Shown piece by piece: positions 1 through 7,964 of a DNA stretch of 28,445 nt. The first letter of the stretch is position 1. The number at the start of each line of letters is the position of its first letter. The position numbers were made by a program, and so were the translations under genes. Origin of the DNA: Bacillota bacterium (GTDB lineage Bacteria; Bacillota; Clostridia; DSM-8532); the NCBI GenBank assembly GCA_023459915.1, contig JAEWSN010000135.1, positions 1 through 28,445 of the forward strand. The letters are read 5' to 3'. The notes below the pieces were generated by a model, which saw nothing but the letters and a program-made list of their open reading frames with translations, ran no database searches and was not told the origin of the DNA.

Positions 1-251
1 ATGTGCTCACGCATCACGAGCACTGGGACGGCACCGTATACCCCAAGGGGCTCAAGGGGGAGGAAATTCCACTTGCGGCAAGAATCCTGCTCATGGCCGA
101 GTATGTGGCAGATCTGACGAATGGCCCGGGTCGTGATAGAATGGCTGCGGAGACGCTGCCCGACTTTTTCCGGGCGGAAGCGGGCCGGAAATTCGATCCG
201 GCGCTGGTGGCGGCCATCCTGCCGCTGCTCGAAGCCGGAGCCCTCGCGTAG
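1..251 (+). CDS. HD-GYP domain protein, C-terminal fragment (5' end outside window)
   Basis: Only the last ~82 codons are present; the frame enters from beyond the left edge. The piece begins in the second half of an HD-GYP cyclic-di-GMP phosphodiesterase domain: the HHE-x-W-DG-T-x-YP-KG-L-KG-x-x-IP stretch (codons ~4-22) followed by the usual AARIL helix. HD-GYP proteins hydrolyse c-di-GMP to pGpG/GMP in the cytoplasm. Oddity: the glycine of the GYP triad is valine here (codon GTA, so VYP), while the flanking HHE and DG residues are kept. The last ~45 residues are helical and match the usual end of such domains. The N-terminal sensor cannot be seen. It fits with two other c-di-GMP genes downstream. 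Family call is firm; whether it is catalytically active is open. Confidence 0.75.
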   Translation, partial: VLTHHEHWDGTVYPKGLKGEEIPLAARILLMAEYVADLTNGPGRDRMAAETLPDFFRAEAGRKFDPALVAAILPLLEAGALA

Positions 252-340
252 GCAGGGGTCTGTGTCGCGGTCGCAAACACACAGGACCGCTGGCCCGTAT
301 CCAACAGAAGAAAGCATATGCAATTTGCAAAGGAGGCCCC

Positions 341-2044
341 ATGCGCATCACATTTTTGGGCGCGGCGCAGACCGTGACCGGTTCCTGCTATCTGGTGGAG
401 ACCCAGTCCACCGCATTTATGGTGGATTGCGGCATGTTTCAGGGCCGTGCCCGCGACGATCACAGCAACAGCGACGCGTTGCCCGTGGATCTCGGGGACA
501 TCGGGTTCGTGCTGCTGACCCATGCCCATATCGACCACAGCGGCCGCATCCCCAAGCTGTGGAAGGACGGGTACCGCAACCCGGTTTACACCACCAAGGC
601 CACCGCCGACCTGTGCGGTCTGATGCTGCCCGATTCCGGGCACATCCAGGAGATGGAGCACGAATGGCGCAACCGCAAACGCAAGCGCGCCGGGGAAAAG
701 CCAATCGATCCGCTCTACACCGTGCAGGACGCCACCCAGTCGCTGGCACTGTTCCGCCGCGAGAAGTACGACAAGCCCTTCCACCCCGCGCCCGGCATCA
801 CGGTGACCTTCCGGGACGCCGGCCATGTGCTCGGCTCGGCCATCACCGAGATTCTGATCGAAGACGGCGGGGAAACCAAAAAGGTGGTGTTCTCCGGGGA
901 TCTCGGCAACACGGAAATTCCCTTGATGCGCGATCCCACGGTCATTGAGGGTGCGGATCTGCTGATTCTGGAATCCACGTATGGCAACCGTCGCCACAAG
1001 GACCGCGTGGATGAGCAGGACAAGGTGGACACCTTTGTCTCCCTGGTGAACCAGACCATCCGGGGCGGGGGCAATGTGGTCATTCCGTCGTTTGCGGTGG
1101 GCAGAACCCAGGAGATCATCTATGAAATCAACCGGCAGATCGCCCTGGAAAACGACAACGATCCGTCGGGAAAATCCGCGGAACGCGAATTGTTCCTGCA
1201 CACCCCCGTCATCGTGGACAGCCCGCTGGCCATCAACGCCACCGAGGTGTTCCGTGACAACGAGGATTGCTTTGACGCCGAGGCGCAGGCCTACATCCAC
1301 AACAAGGACAACCCGCTCGATTTCCCCAATTTGCGGCTCACGCGCACCGCGGACGAGTCCAAGGAGGTCAACCGGGATCCCGCGCCGAAAATCATCATCG
1401 CCTCGAGCGGCATGTGTGATGCCGGCCGCATCCGGCATCACCTGAAGCACAATTTGTGGCGGCCGGAATCCACGGTCATCTTTGTGGGATACCAGGCTCC
1501 GGGCACCCTGGGACGCCAGCTGGTCGACGGGGATGACGAGGTTCGGCTGTTTGGCGAGGACATCACGGTCCGGGCCAAAATCGCATTCATCGAAGGGTAT
1601 TCCGGACATGCGGATCAGGATGGCCTTTTGAACTGGGTGGACGCGATGGCGAACAAGCCGGCCCAGATTGTGCTGGTTCACGGGGAGCCGGATGCCATGG
1701 AGGATTTCTCGGCGACTCTCGGGGAGCGGTTCGGCATTCCCGTCCAGGCACCGGATTTCGGTGAATCCGTGGTCTTCGGCGCGGATGTGCCGGCCCGCGC
1801 GATCCTCAAACCGGTGCCGGCCGCCGCGGAAACGGCCCGAACCGGTGCCGCGCGGGAAACCCCGGCAACCGGAGACCTGCTGCCGCGCCTCGAGTCGCTT
1901 CGGGCGGATTTCATGGGGGTGCTCCAGCATTTCCACGACAGCCTGCGCCGCGCGGACAGCCGCCGCGAGCGCGACAAGGCCATGGCCCGCGCCCGGCAGT
2001 GGGAGCAGGACGTGCGCCGCACCCTGGAGCGGTATCGTCGATGA
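341..2044 (+). CDS. Beta-CASP metallo-beta-lactamase-fold RNase-like hydrolase
   Basis: 567 residues. The N-terminal metallo-beta-lactamase fold shows the metal-binding motif H61-A-H63-I-D65-H66 and a later SGDLG strand. A beta-CASP insert follows. The C-terminal RMMBL part shows SSGMCDAGRI, the IEGYSGHADQ metal-ligand motif and a VHGEPDAM histidine motif, the order expected for beta-CASP RNases related to archaeal/bacterial CPSF-like exonucleases (YSH1 group). The likely role is cytoplasmic RNA cleavage or 5'-3' trimming; the substrate is unknown. About 75 residues at the end (from ~490) are an extra Ala/Arg-rich, helix-prone extension beyond the core. The start is supported by AAGGAGG ending about 5 bases before the ATG. 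It lies 89 bases after the HD-GYP gene and converges with the next gene, with only 31 bases between them. Confidence 0.85.
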   Translation: MRITFLGAAQTVTGSCYLVETQSTAFMVDCGMFQGRARDDHSNSDALPVDLGDIGFVLLTHAHIDHSGRIPKLWKDGYRNPVYTTKATADLCGLMLPDSGHIQEMEHEWRNRKRKRAGEKPIDPLYTVQDATQSLALFRREKYDKPFHPAPGITVTFRDAGHVLGSAITEILIEDGGETKKVVFSGDLGNTEIPLMRDPTVIEGADLLILESTYGNRRHKDRVDEQDKVDTFVSLVNQTIRGGGNVVIPSFAVGRTQEIIYEINRQIALENDNDPSGKSAERELFLHTPVIVDSPLAINATEVFRDNEDCFDAEAQAYIHNKDNPLDFPNLRLTRTADESKEVNRDPAPKIIIASSGMCDAGRIRHHLKHNLWRPESTVIFVGYQAPGTLGRQLVDGDDEVRLFGEDITVRAKIAFIEGYSGHADQDGLLNWVDAMANKPAQIVLVHGEPDAMEDFSATLGERFGIPVQAPDFGESVVFGADVPARAILKPVPAAAETARTGAARETPATGDLLPRLESLRADFMGVLQHFHDSLRRADSRRERDKAMARARQWEQDVRRTLERYRR

Positions 2045-2075
2045 CAGCGGATGGTGGCGACCGGGAGGGTGCGCA

Positions 2076-3773
2076 TCAGGCCTCCTTTACCGGGTGCTCC
2101 TTCAACCAGGGGATGTATTTGGCATCCGCCACCTTCATGTGCCCCAGGATCACATCGTCCACCACAAAGGAGAAAAATGCGGTGCCGTGGAGATCTCCCT
2201 TTTCATAATCGTTTCGCATGAGGGCGGCCTTTCGGAGCAGCTCGGCATGCAGCTTGCCGTGATGCGCCGTTTCCGGATAGACGGAAAGGGCGAGGATTCG
2301 TTCCTCGTAACGGAAGTGTTGGGCGATGTGATGGAGCAGCAAATCCAGCTGCAGCAGCACTTTTGCGGGATCCATGGATGCAAGGGACATGTTGATGAGG
2401 CCGTTGGCCACCTCCAGCAGATCGCGGTGCTGGCGGTCCACCTCCGTCTGCCCGGTTTCCCACTCGCTGCGCCATTCCAGCTGGACGGAGGCGACGGGTG
2501 CGTTGAGCGCCTCCTCGGCCAGCACCACACGGTTCCGGCCGGTTTCCTTTACCTGGTACAGGGCGGCATCCGCGCGCTTGTACCACCGTCTGGTGGATTC
2601 GCCGCGTTCCCGGAGCGCCACGCCGAAGCTGGCCGTGAAGGCGCCCGCGATGGGGTGGTGTGCCTCGGACAAGGCCTGGCGTATCTTTTCGGCAGCGGCC
2701 ACTGCCCCCAGGGCGGGTGTTTCGGGCATGAGGACCACAAATTCCTCCCCGCCCACGCGGAACACGCTGTCGGATTTCCGGCAGGTATCGGTGAGCACGC
2801 GGGCCACCACGCGCAACACCTCGTCGCCCATCGGATGGCCCCAGGTGTCGTTGAGCCGCTTGAACCGGTCGATGTCCAGCAGGGCCATGGAAAGCGGTGT
2901 ATCGTGGCGGTCCGCGCGTTCGGCCTCCTGTTCCAGGCGTGTTTCAAAATGATGCCTGTTGAACAGCCCCGTCAACTCATCGGTCACGGAGACCTTTTCC
3001 AGATGGGAGATCTGCTGCTTCAGATCGGCGGTCATGGCCTGCAGCCGGTGTTCCATCTCCTTGTAGGCGGTGATGTCCCGCGCGGAGGAGTAGACATGCT
3101 TTTCGCCGAGCAACGCCCGCCATTCCAGATACCGCCAGGAACCGTCCTTGTGCCGGTAGCGGTTGACAAGCCCTGTGACGAAACGTGTTTGGCGCAACTG
3201 GTCATTCCAGTTCTCCAGTGTGCCGAGATCTTCCGGGTGAATGAACTCCGTGAACAGATGCCCTTCGAGCTCGTCCGCGACATACCCCAGCACCTGCTCG
3301 AACGCGTGGTTGACCCGGAGAAAACGGGCTTCCCGGTCGGTGACACACAGCATGTCCAGGTTGACGCGGAGGAATCCCTCGATTTCCTGATCCTGCAGGT
3401 ATTCGCGGGAGATGTTGCGGACCACGAGCCCAAGCATGTCATCCGAAAGCGGAAACAGGGTGGCACGCAACCACAGTGCCCGCGCGCGCCAGGGGATGTC
3501 GAGGAAAACGGGCTGACCCGTTTGCAGGGCTTGCGCGCAGGCGGCGAACCACCGGCGGTTCTGATCCGGATCGGGTGAGGCGGCCTCCGATGCGAACAGC
3601 TTGCGCAGGGGCTGCCCCACAAGGGTGGCGGCGGGCAGGCCCACGATTTCCGCATAGGCCCCGTTCGCCTGTGTCAGCAGGTAATCCGGTTCGGGGTCAC
3701 CCGGGATGCGCCGCATCAGTGCAAAGGGCTCCGCGGAGCGGGTGAAGAAGTTTTGAAACGCCGTCTGCGCCAT
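2076..3773 (-). CDS. PAS-PAS-GGDEF-hemerythrin diguanylate cyclase
   Basis: 565 residues with four modules: PAS (~10-125), a second PAS with PAC-like end (~135-250), a GGDEF cyclase domain (~265-425) and a C-terminal bacteriohemerythrin domain (~433-560). The active-site loop reads GGEEF at 341-345, and the RKSD four residues at 332-335, exactly five residues upstream, form a product-inhibition I-site. The hemerythrin part keeps the di-iron ligand pattern: H in VDRQH, HxxxE in HFRYE, HxxxH in HGKLH and HxxxxD in HMKVAD. It should make c-di-GMP from two GTP, tuned by oxygen/redox binding at the di-iron site and by PAS ligands. No membrane segment is seen. I start at ATG 3773, which has GGAGG eight bases upstream; an in-frame start 45 bases further out lacks a site. 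Divergent from the GGDEF-EAL gene. Confidence 0.88.
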   Translation of the reverse strand: MAQTAFQNFFTRSAEPFALMRRIPGDPEPDYLLTQANGAYAEIVGLPAATLVGQPLRKLFASEAASPDPDQNRRWFAACAQALQTGQPVFLDIPWRARALWLRATLFPLSDDMLGLVVRNISREYLQDQEIEGFLRVNLDMLCVTDREARFLRVNHAFEQVLGYVADELEGHLFTEFIHPEDLGTLENWNDQLRQTRFVTGLVNRYRHKDGSWRYLEWRALLGEKHVYSSARDITAYKEMEHRLQAMTADLKQQISHLEKVSVTDELTGLFNRHHFETRLEQEAERADRHDTPLSMALLDIDRFKRLNDTWGHPMGDEVLRVVARVLTDTCRKSDSVFRVGGEEFVVLMPETPALGAVAAAEKIRQALSEAHHPIAGAFTASFGVALRERGESTRRWYKRADAALYQVKETGRNRVVLAEEALNAPVASVQLEWRSEWETGQTEVDRQHRDLLEVANGLINMSLASMDPAKVLLQLDLLLHHIAQHFRYEERILALSVYPETAHHGKLHAELLRKAALMRNDYEKGDLHGTAFFSFVVDDVILGHMKVADAKYIPWLKEHPVKEA

Positions 3774-4069
3774 CTCTCGCCTCCATGGGCGTGGACTCCC
3801 GTGGCCGGGAAAGCCCACCGTGTGCCGGCGTATCCTCAGCCTTCACGCTTGTGGGGATCGCCTTGGCACAATAGATTCTATCCCATCTTCCGGTCCCGCA
3901 ACACAAAAGAGTGATGGAAACAGACCGGAGACTCGTGTTTACAATGATTGCCGAACCTGATAAGTTGGTAAATAGGCCCATGACCTGTTGCGTTCTCAAG
4001 GACGAGACGCCGGGGAAACGGGACGCCACACCTTTTTGAAAAAGGACTTGGTGGCACGCGAGAGGAAGC
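3774..4069. other. Divergent intergenic region between two c-di-GMP genes
   Basis: 296 bases separating the divergent GGDEF-hemerythrin and GGDEF-EAL genes. Only the two ribosome sites are clear (GGAGGCGAGAG before 3773 on the minus strand, AGAGGAAG before 4070 on the plus strand). A minus-strand TAGAAT is a possible -10 element but has no well-spaced -35. I looked for a c-di-GMP riboswitch core and did not find one. Confidence 0.5.
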
Positions 4070-6418
4070 ATGGAAGCTGCAGGTACCGGACTGACGAAGC
4101 GGTCGTTTGTCGTTCTCATCTCCTTGATGATGGGGGCGGCCGTTTTGTATGTCGTTTTCTCCCTGTTCGGCCCCTATGCACTGACGTTGCTGTTGCCGCC
4201 GGTTGCCGAGGGGTTTTCTGCGCTTCTGTTGTTCCGCACCTGGCGGGAACCCTTCCGCTTCCGGCGTGTGTGGCTGTATTTCGGACTCGCGGTCGCGGCG
4301 TATGCCACGACAGATGCCGCCTGGGCGTTTGTGGAGCTGTGGTACGGGCTGAATCCGGACGACATGCTCGGCTTCAGTCTGGCATATCTGGCACCGAACA
4401 TCTTCCTGCTGCTGGGCGTCGCCTCCTTTTTCCGCTCGCATTACCGCATCTGGAGCACCGCGCAGCTGGTGGTGGACGCAATCACTGTGTTTTTCGTACT
4501 GATCAGCGTCTTTGGCGTCCTGGTTTACCAAACCTGGGTGGCGTATCAAGAACCTGTGGACGCCTTTTTTATTCTGGACTATCAATACCTGCTGCTCGAT
4601 GTGGTTGCCCTGGGATTCATCCTGATGCTGGCCCTCACCATCCGCGTCCGCAGTGTCACTCCGCCGGTGCTGATCGCCGTGGCGGCGCTGCTGCTGTATG
4701 TCGCCTGCGACCTGGCCTATGTGGTGCAGAGCTTTCAGGACAGCTATCAAACCAACAATGTGGTGGACATGGGGTTTGTCCTTTCCCTCTTGCTGTTCGG
4801 CGTGGCGGGGCTGCACCGCCTGCGGTTTCCGTTCAAGGAAATGGAGCACATGCCCGATGTGCCGGTCAACATCAGCTGGCGGCCGGCCATCCTGTTCCTG
4901 ATGCTTTCGCCGCTGCTGCTGTATGGTGCCGGTGTGATGCGGGTGCTGGACGTGCTGATCACCGCCGCGATTCTGGTCGTCCACGGGCTGGTCAGCGCCT
5001 TTTTGCAGCTGGCGGTCAAGCGCGAGCAGCTGTACCGGCGGGAACGCGGGCTCACCGAGGCGCTGGAGGAGCGCGTCGCGGAACGGACCGCGGATTTGCG
5101 CAAGGCCAACAAGGAGCTCGACATCCTGGCCAACCGCGATTTGGTGACGGGCCTGTACAACCGCCGGCGGTTCCAGCAGGAAATCGATCGGCTGATTGCC
5201 AATGATGAAACCGGTCAATACCCGCTCTCGCTGCTGTATCTGGATCTTGACCGGTTCAAGGGCATCAACGACGCCTACGGGCATGACATCGGGGACCGGG
5301 TGCTGCGCGAGATGGCCATACGCCTGCTCGATGTGGCGGAACCCGGCATGCTGGCAGCCCGCCCCGGCGGGGATGAATTCATGCTGGCCCTTCCCGGCCG
5401 GGCGGACATCGAGGATGTCCGGGCCGTGGTGGAACGCATCGTCGCTGCCTTTGAGCAGCCGGTGTCCGTGGATCCCTGGCAGTTTTCCCTTTCCGTCAGT
5501 GTGGGGGTGGCCAGATACCCCGAGGACGCGGATACCCGGAGCAGCCTGTTCCAGATGGCGGACATGGCCATGTACCACGCCAAATCCCAGGACGCGACCC
5601 GGTATGCCTTTTACAGCGGCTGGTACAGCGAGGGCATGCACCGGCGCCACCAGCTGGAGATGGCGTTGCGCAAGGCCGATTACGACAAGGAGTTCACCCT
5701 GGTGTACCAGCCGCAGTTCCTCTGCGCAACTCGAAAGCTGGTGGGCATGGAGGCGTTGCTGCGCTGGGAGTCTCCGGAGCTGGGGTCTGTTTCCCCCGGT
5801 GAGTTCATTCCGGTCGCGGAAGCGACCGGCCTCATCCTGCCCATTGGCCAGTGGGTGACGCAGACCGCGTTCACGCGCGTCGCCGCGTGGAATCACCGGC
5901 TGAACCTGTCCCTGCGCATGGGCATCAATTTCTCGCCCAAGCAGTTCGATGTGGCGGGTTTCATCGAATCCCTGCGCGAAAAAATGCGGGAGCTGGCGAT
6001 CCGGCCGGCCTGGATTGATGTGGAAATCACGGAGAACACCGCCATGCGGACCGAGGCCTCCATGGAGGAGATGCTGACCGGTCTGGCCGCGTTGGGTGTG
6101 TCCATCTCCATTGACGATTTCGGCACGGGCTATTCCTCGCTCAGCTACATCAAGCGCTTCGACATCGACTGCCTGAAAATCGCGAAACCGCTGGTGGACA
6201 ATATCGCGCAGGACGACGGGGACGCGAAGATTGTCGGCGCCATCATCCTGATGGCCAAAACCATGGGCCTGCGGACCATTGCCGAGGGCGTGGAGGATGA
6301 GGACCAGCTGGCCATCCTTCAGGAACTCGGCTGCGATGAGATTCAGGGCTTCCTGCTTGGCAAGCCGGTCCCGGCCGATCGGTTCGAGCAGCTCTGGCTG
6401 GATGCGGCGTCCGAATGA
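4070..6418 (+). CDS. Membrane GGDEF-EAL bifunctional c-di-GMP enzyme
   Basis: 782 residues. The first ~320 residues hold about ten hydrophobic helices with short loops, an uncharacterised integral sensor of MASE type. A short coiled coil (ALEERVAERTADLRKANKEL) links it to a GGDEF domain with RPGGDEF near residues 431-437 and then an EAL domain with EALLRW near 560, DDFGTGYSSL near 681 and a terminal QGFLLGKP. Signature residues for both cyclase and phosphodiesterase activity are present, but no RxxD inhibitory site precedes GGDEF. In many such hybrids one domain is regulatory, so net direction cannot be read from sequence. Located in the cytoplasmic membrane with catalytic domains inside. The start ATG follows AGAGGAAG closely. 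It is divergent from the hemerythrin cyclase. Confidence 0.88.
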   Translation: MEAAGTGLTKRSFVVLISLMMGAAVLYVVFSLFGPYALTLLLPPVAEGFSALLLFRTWREPFRFRRVWLYFGLAVAAYATTDAAWAFVELWYGLNPDDMLGFSLAYLAPNIFLLLGVASFFRSHYRIWSTAQLVVDAITVFFVLISVFGVLVYQTWVAYQEPVDAFFILDYQYLLLDVVALGFILMLALTIRVRSVTPPVLIAVAALLLYVACDLAYVVQSFQDSYQTNNVVDMGFVLSLLLFGVAGLHRLRFPFKEMEHMPDVPVNISWRPAILFLMLSPLLLYGAGVMRVLDVLITAAILVVHGLVSAFLQLAVKREQLYRRERGLTEALEERVAERTADLRKANKELDILANRDLVTGLYNRRRFQQEIDRLIANDETGQYPLSLLYLDLDRFKGINDAYGHDIGDRVLREMAIRLLDVAEPGMLAARPGGDEFMLALPGRADIEDVRAVVERIVAAFEQPVSVDPWQFSLSVSVGVARYPEDADTRSSLFQMADMAMYHAKSQDATRYAFYSGWYSEGMHRRHQLEMALRKADYDKEFTLVYQPQFLCATRKLVGMEALLRWESPELGSVSPGEFIPVAEATGLILPIGQWVTQTAFTRVAAWNHRLNLSLRMGINFSPKQFDVAGFIESLREKMRELAIRPAWIDVEITENTAMRTEASMEEMLTGLAALGVSISIDDFGTGYSSLSYIKRFDIDCLKIAKPLVDNIAQDDGDAKIVGAIILMAKTMGLRTIAEGVEDEDQLAILQELGCDEIQGFLLGKPVPADRFEQLWLDAASE

Positions 6419-6436
6419 GTGCGGGCGCGACAGCGG

Positions 6437-6465
6437 TTGCAAAATCCGTCCGTTTTCTTTATAAT
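6437..6465 (+). promoter_or_regulatory. Sigma-A promoter of ohrR with overlapping inverted repeat
   Basis: TTGCAA (6437-6442), a 17-base spacer and a perfect TATAAT (6460-6465). The -10 overlaps an AT-rich inverted repeat, ATAA-TT-TTAT at 6461-6470, which is a plausible but unproven autoregulatory OhrR operator. The start codon of ohrR is about 90 bases downstream. Confidence 0.7.
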
Positions 6466-6554
6466 TTTATCAAATGGAAATGGACGCGAATTTTTGCAGA
6501 AGCAGGTGAATTGGATACCGCCTGCCGGCATCACATTGCGCGGGAAGAGGTTTT

Positions 6555-7007
6555 ATGAAACGCGAAGAAGCAAATCCGGCCTGGCTCCTGCTCGACAATC
6601 AGCTCTGTTTTTCCGCCTACGCGCTCAGCCGCGAGATCATCGGCCTGTACCGGCCGTTCCTCGAGCCGCTGGGCATCACCTACACCCAGTACATCACGCT
6701 GATGGTGATGTGGGAGGAACGCGTGGTGTCCATGAAGCATCTGGGCGAGCGGCTGTTCCTGGATTCCGGCACCCTGACCCCCTTGCTGAAGAAGCTGGTG
6801 CAGATGGGGCTGGTGAAAAAACAGCGCGATCCCGGAGACGAGCGATCCGTGCTGGTCCGGATCACGGACGCCGGCATGGCGCTGCGCGAGAAGGCCATGG
6901 GCATTCCCACGGAGATTCTCTGCGGGACCGGACTGGATGTGGAAACCGCCATCCAGCTGCGGGAAACCATGAAAAAAATGGCGCTGGACATCCGCCAGCG
7001 CCTGTGA
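6555..7007 (+). CDS. ohrR: OhrR-type MarR-family organic peroxide sensor
   Basis: 150 residues, the usual MarR length. The N-terminal NQLCFSAYALSREI and the winged-helix stretch LFLDSGTLTPLLKKL are diagnostic for OhrR rather than generic MarR. Cys18 sits where the peroxidatic cysteine of OhrR is found, and Cys123 lies 105 residues later, the same spacing as the reactive and resolving cysteines of the two-cysteine Xanthomonas OhrR (Cys22/Cys127). Dimeric cytoplasmic repressor, released from DNA when Cys18 is oxidised by organic hydroperoxide. The usual partner ohr (peroxide reductase) is not beside it; the next gene, argB, converges on it with about 31 bases between. The start is supported by GGAAGAGG upstream of the ATG and a clean sigma-A promoter. 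Confidence 0.88.
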   Translation: MKREEANPAWLLLDNQLCFSAYALSREIIGLYRPFLEPLGITYTQYITLMVMWEERVVSMKHLGERLFLDSGTLTPLLKKLVQMGLVKKQRDPGDERSVLVRITDAGMALREKAMGIPTEILCGTGLDVETAIQLRETMKKMALDIRQRL

Positions 7008-7038
7008 TTCCCATTCAGGGGTTGTTCCGGGTTGCGTG

Positions 7039-7950
7039 CTACAGGTTTTCAGACTCGAAATAGCGCTGCATCTCCCGTGTGATCATGGTGCCGATGCCCT
7101 TGTTGGTGAAGATCTCCAGCAGGATGCAGTGGGGAATGCGCCCGTCGATGATGTGGGAGCGGCCAACCCCGCGTTCCACCGCCTCCACGCAGCCGAGCAC
7201 CTTGGGAATCATGCCGCCGACAATCACGCCCGTTTCGATGAGGTCGTGCACCTGTTGCACCGTCAGCACATGCAGAATTTCATCGGAGTCCTTGGTGGTC
7301 TTCACGCCTTCCACATCGGTCAGCAGCATCAGCTTTTCCGCCTGCAGCGCGCAGGCGATCTCGGCCGCCACGGTGTCCGCGTTGATGTTGTAGCTCTGTC
7401 CGTTCGCGTCCGTGCCAATCGGGGCCACGACCGGGATGTATTCGTCCCGGGTCAGCACCTCCAGCACATGGGTGTTGATTTTCGTGATTTTTCCCACGAA
7501 GCCCAGATCCACCGATTTGCCGTCAACCATCTCCCGGTGCTTTTCGCACTCGATGAGCCGGCCGTCGATGCCGCTGATCCCGACGGCCTTGCCGCCCTTG
7601 CCGTTGAGCAGGGACACCACTTCCTTGTTGGTTTTGCCCACCAGCACCATCTGCGCCACTTCCACCGTTTTCGCATCCGTGACGCGCAGGCCATTGACGA
7701 ACGCGGACTGGATGTCATAGGTCTTGAGCGCCTTGCTGATTTCCGGACCGCCGCCATGGACCACGATGGGGTTCATGCCGATGTATTTGAGCAGCGTGAT
7801 GTCCTGCATCACGGAATGCTTCAGTTCCTCGTTGATCATGGCGTTGCCGCCGTATTTGATGACCACGGTCTTGCCGTAGAGCGCCTGGATGTAGGGCAGG
7901 GCCTCCACCAGGATTTCCGCTTTTCTGATGACGTCTGTCAAGTCCATCAT
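7039..7950 (-). CDS. argB: Acetylglutamate kinase
   Basis: 303 residues. Phosphorylates N-acetyl-L-glutamate with ATP, the second step of the acetylated arginine pathway, in the cytoplasm. The amino-acid-kinase fold is clear: KYGGNAM at 32-38, VVHGGGPEI at 63-71, then VGKTNKEVV, and LLTDVEGV and GGMIPKV in the C-terminal half. About 25 residues of predicted helix precede the kinase core, as in arginine-inhibited hexameric forms, so feedback inhibition by arginine is likely (inference). I start at ATG 7950, nine bases after GAGGAGG; an in-frame GTG at 7968 lies inside the argC stop region and has no site of its own. It is the second gene after argC, with 14 bases between, and shares the ARG-box promoter. 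Confidence 0.95.
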   Translation of the reverse strand: MMDLTDVIRKAEILVEALPYIQALYGKTVVIKYGGNAMINEELKHSVMQDITLLKYIGMNPIVVHGGGPEISKALKTYDIQSAFVNGLRVTDAKTVEVAQMVLVGKTNKEVVSLLNGKGGKAVGISGIDGRLIECEKHREMVDGKSVDLGFVGKITKINTHVLEVLTRDEYIPVVAPIGTDANGQSYNINADTVAAEIACALQAEKLMLLTDVEGVKTTKDSDEILHVLTVQQVHDLIETGVIVGGMIPKVLGCVEAVERGVGRSHIIDGRIPHCILLEIFTNKGIGTMITREMQRYFESENL

Positions 7951-7964
7951 GCCGGGGTTCCTCC

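Noticed and set aside
14..1936. Long minus-strand open frame (640 codons) opposite the beta-CASP nuclease
   Set aside because: It is the antisense shadow of a GC-rich gene; it shows no family motif, is rich in His, Gly and Arg, and has no ribosome site.
1668..3578. 636-codon plus-strand open frame running across the nuclease end and the hemerythrin cyclase
   Set aside because: It crosses two real genes in wrong frames and shows no recognisable domain.
3774..4069. c-di-GMP riboswitch between the two cyclase genes
   Set aside because: Neither strand shows the conserved GEMM core sequences or pairing pattern.
3878..6442. 854-codon minus-strand open frame opposite the GGDEF-EAL gene
   Set aside because: The translation is dominated by Gln, His and Arg, typical of a shadow frame, while the plus strand encodes clear GGDEF and EAL domains.
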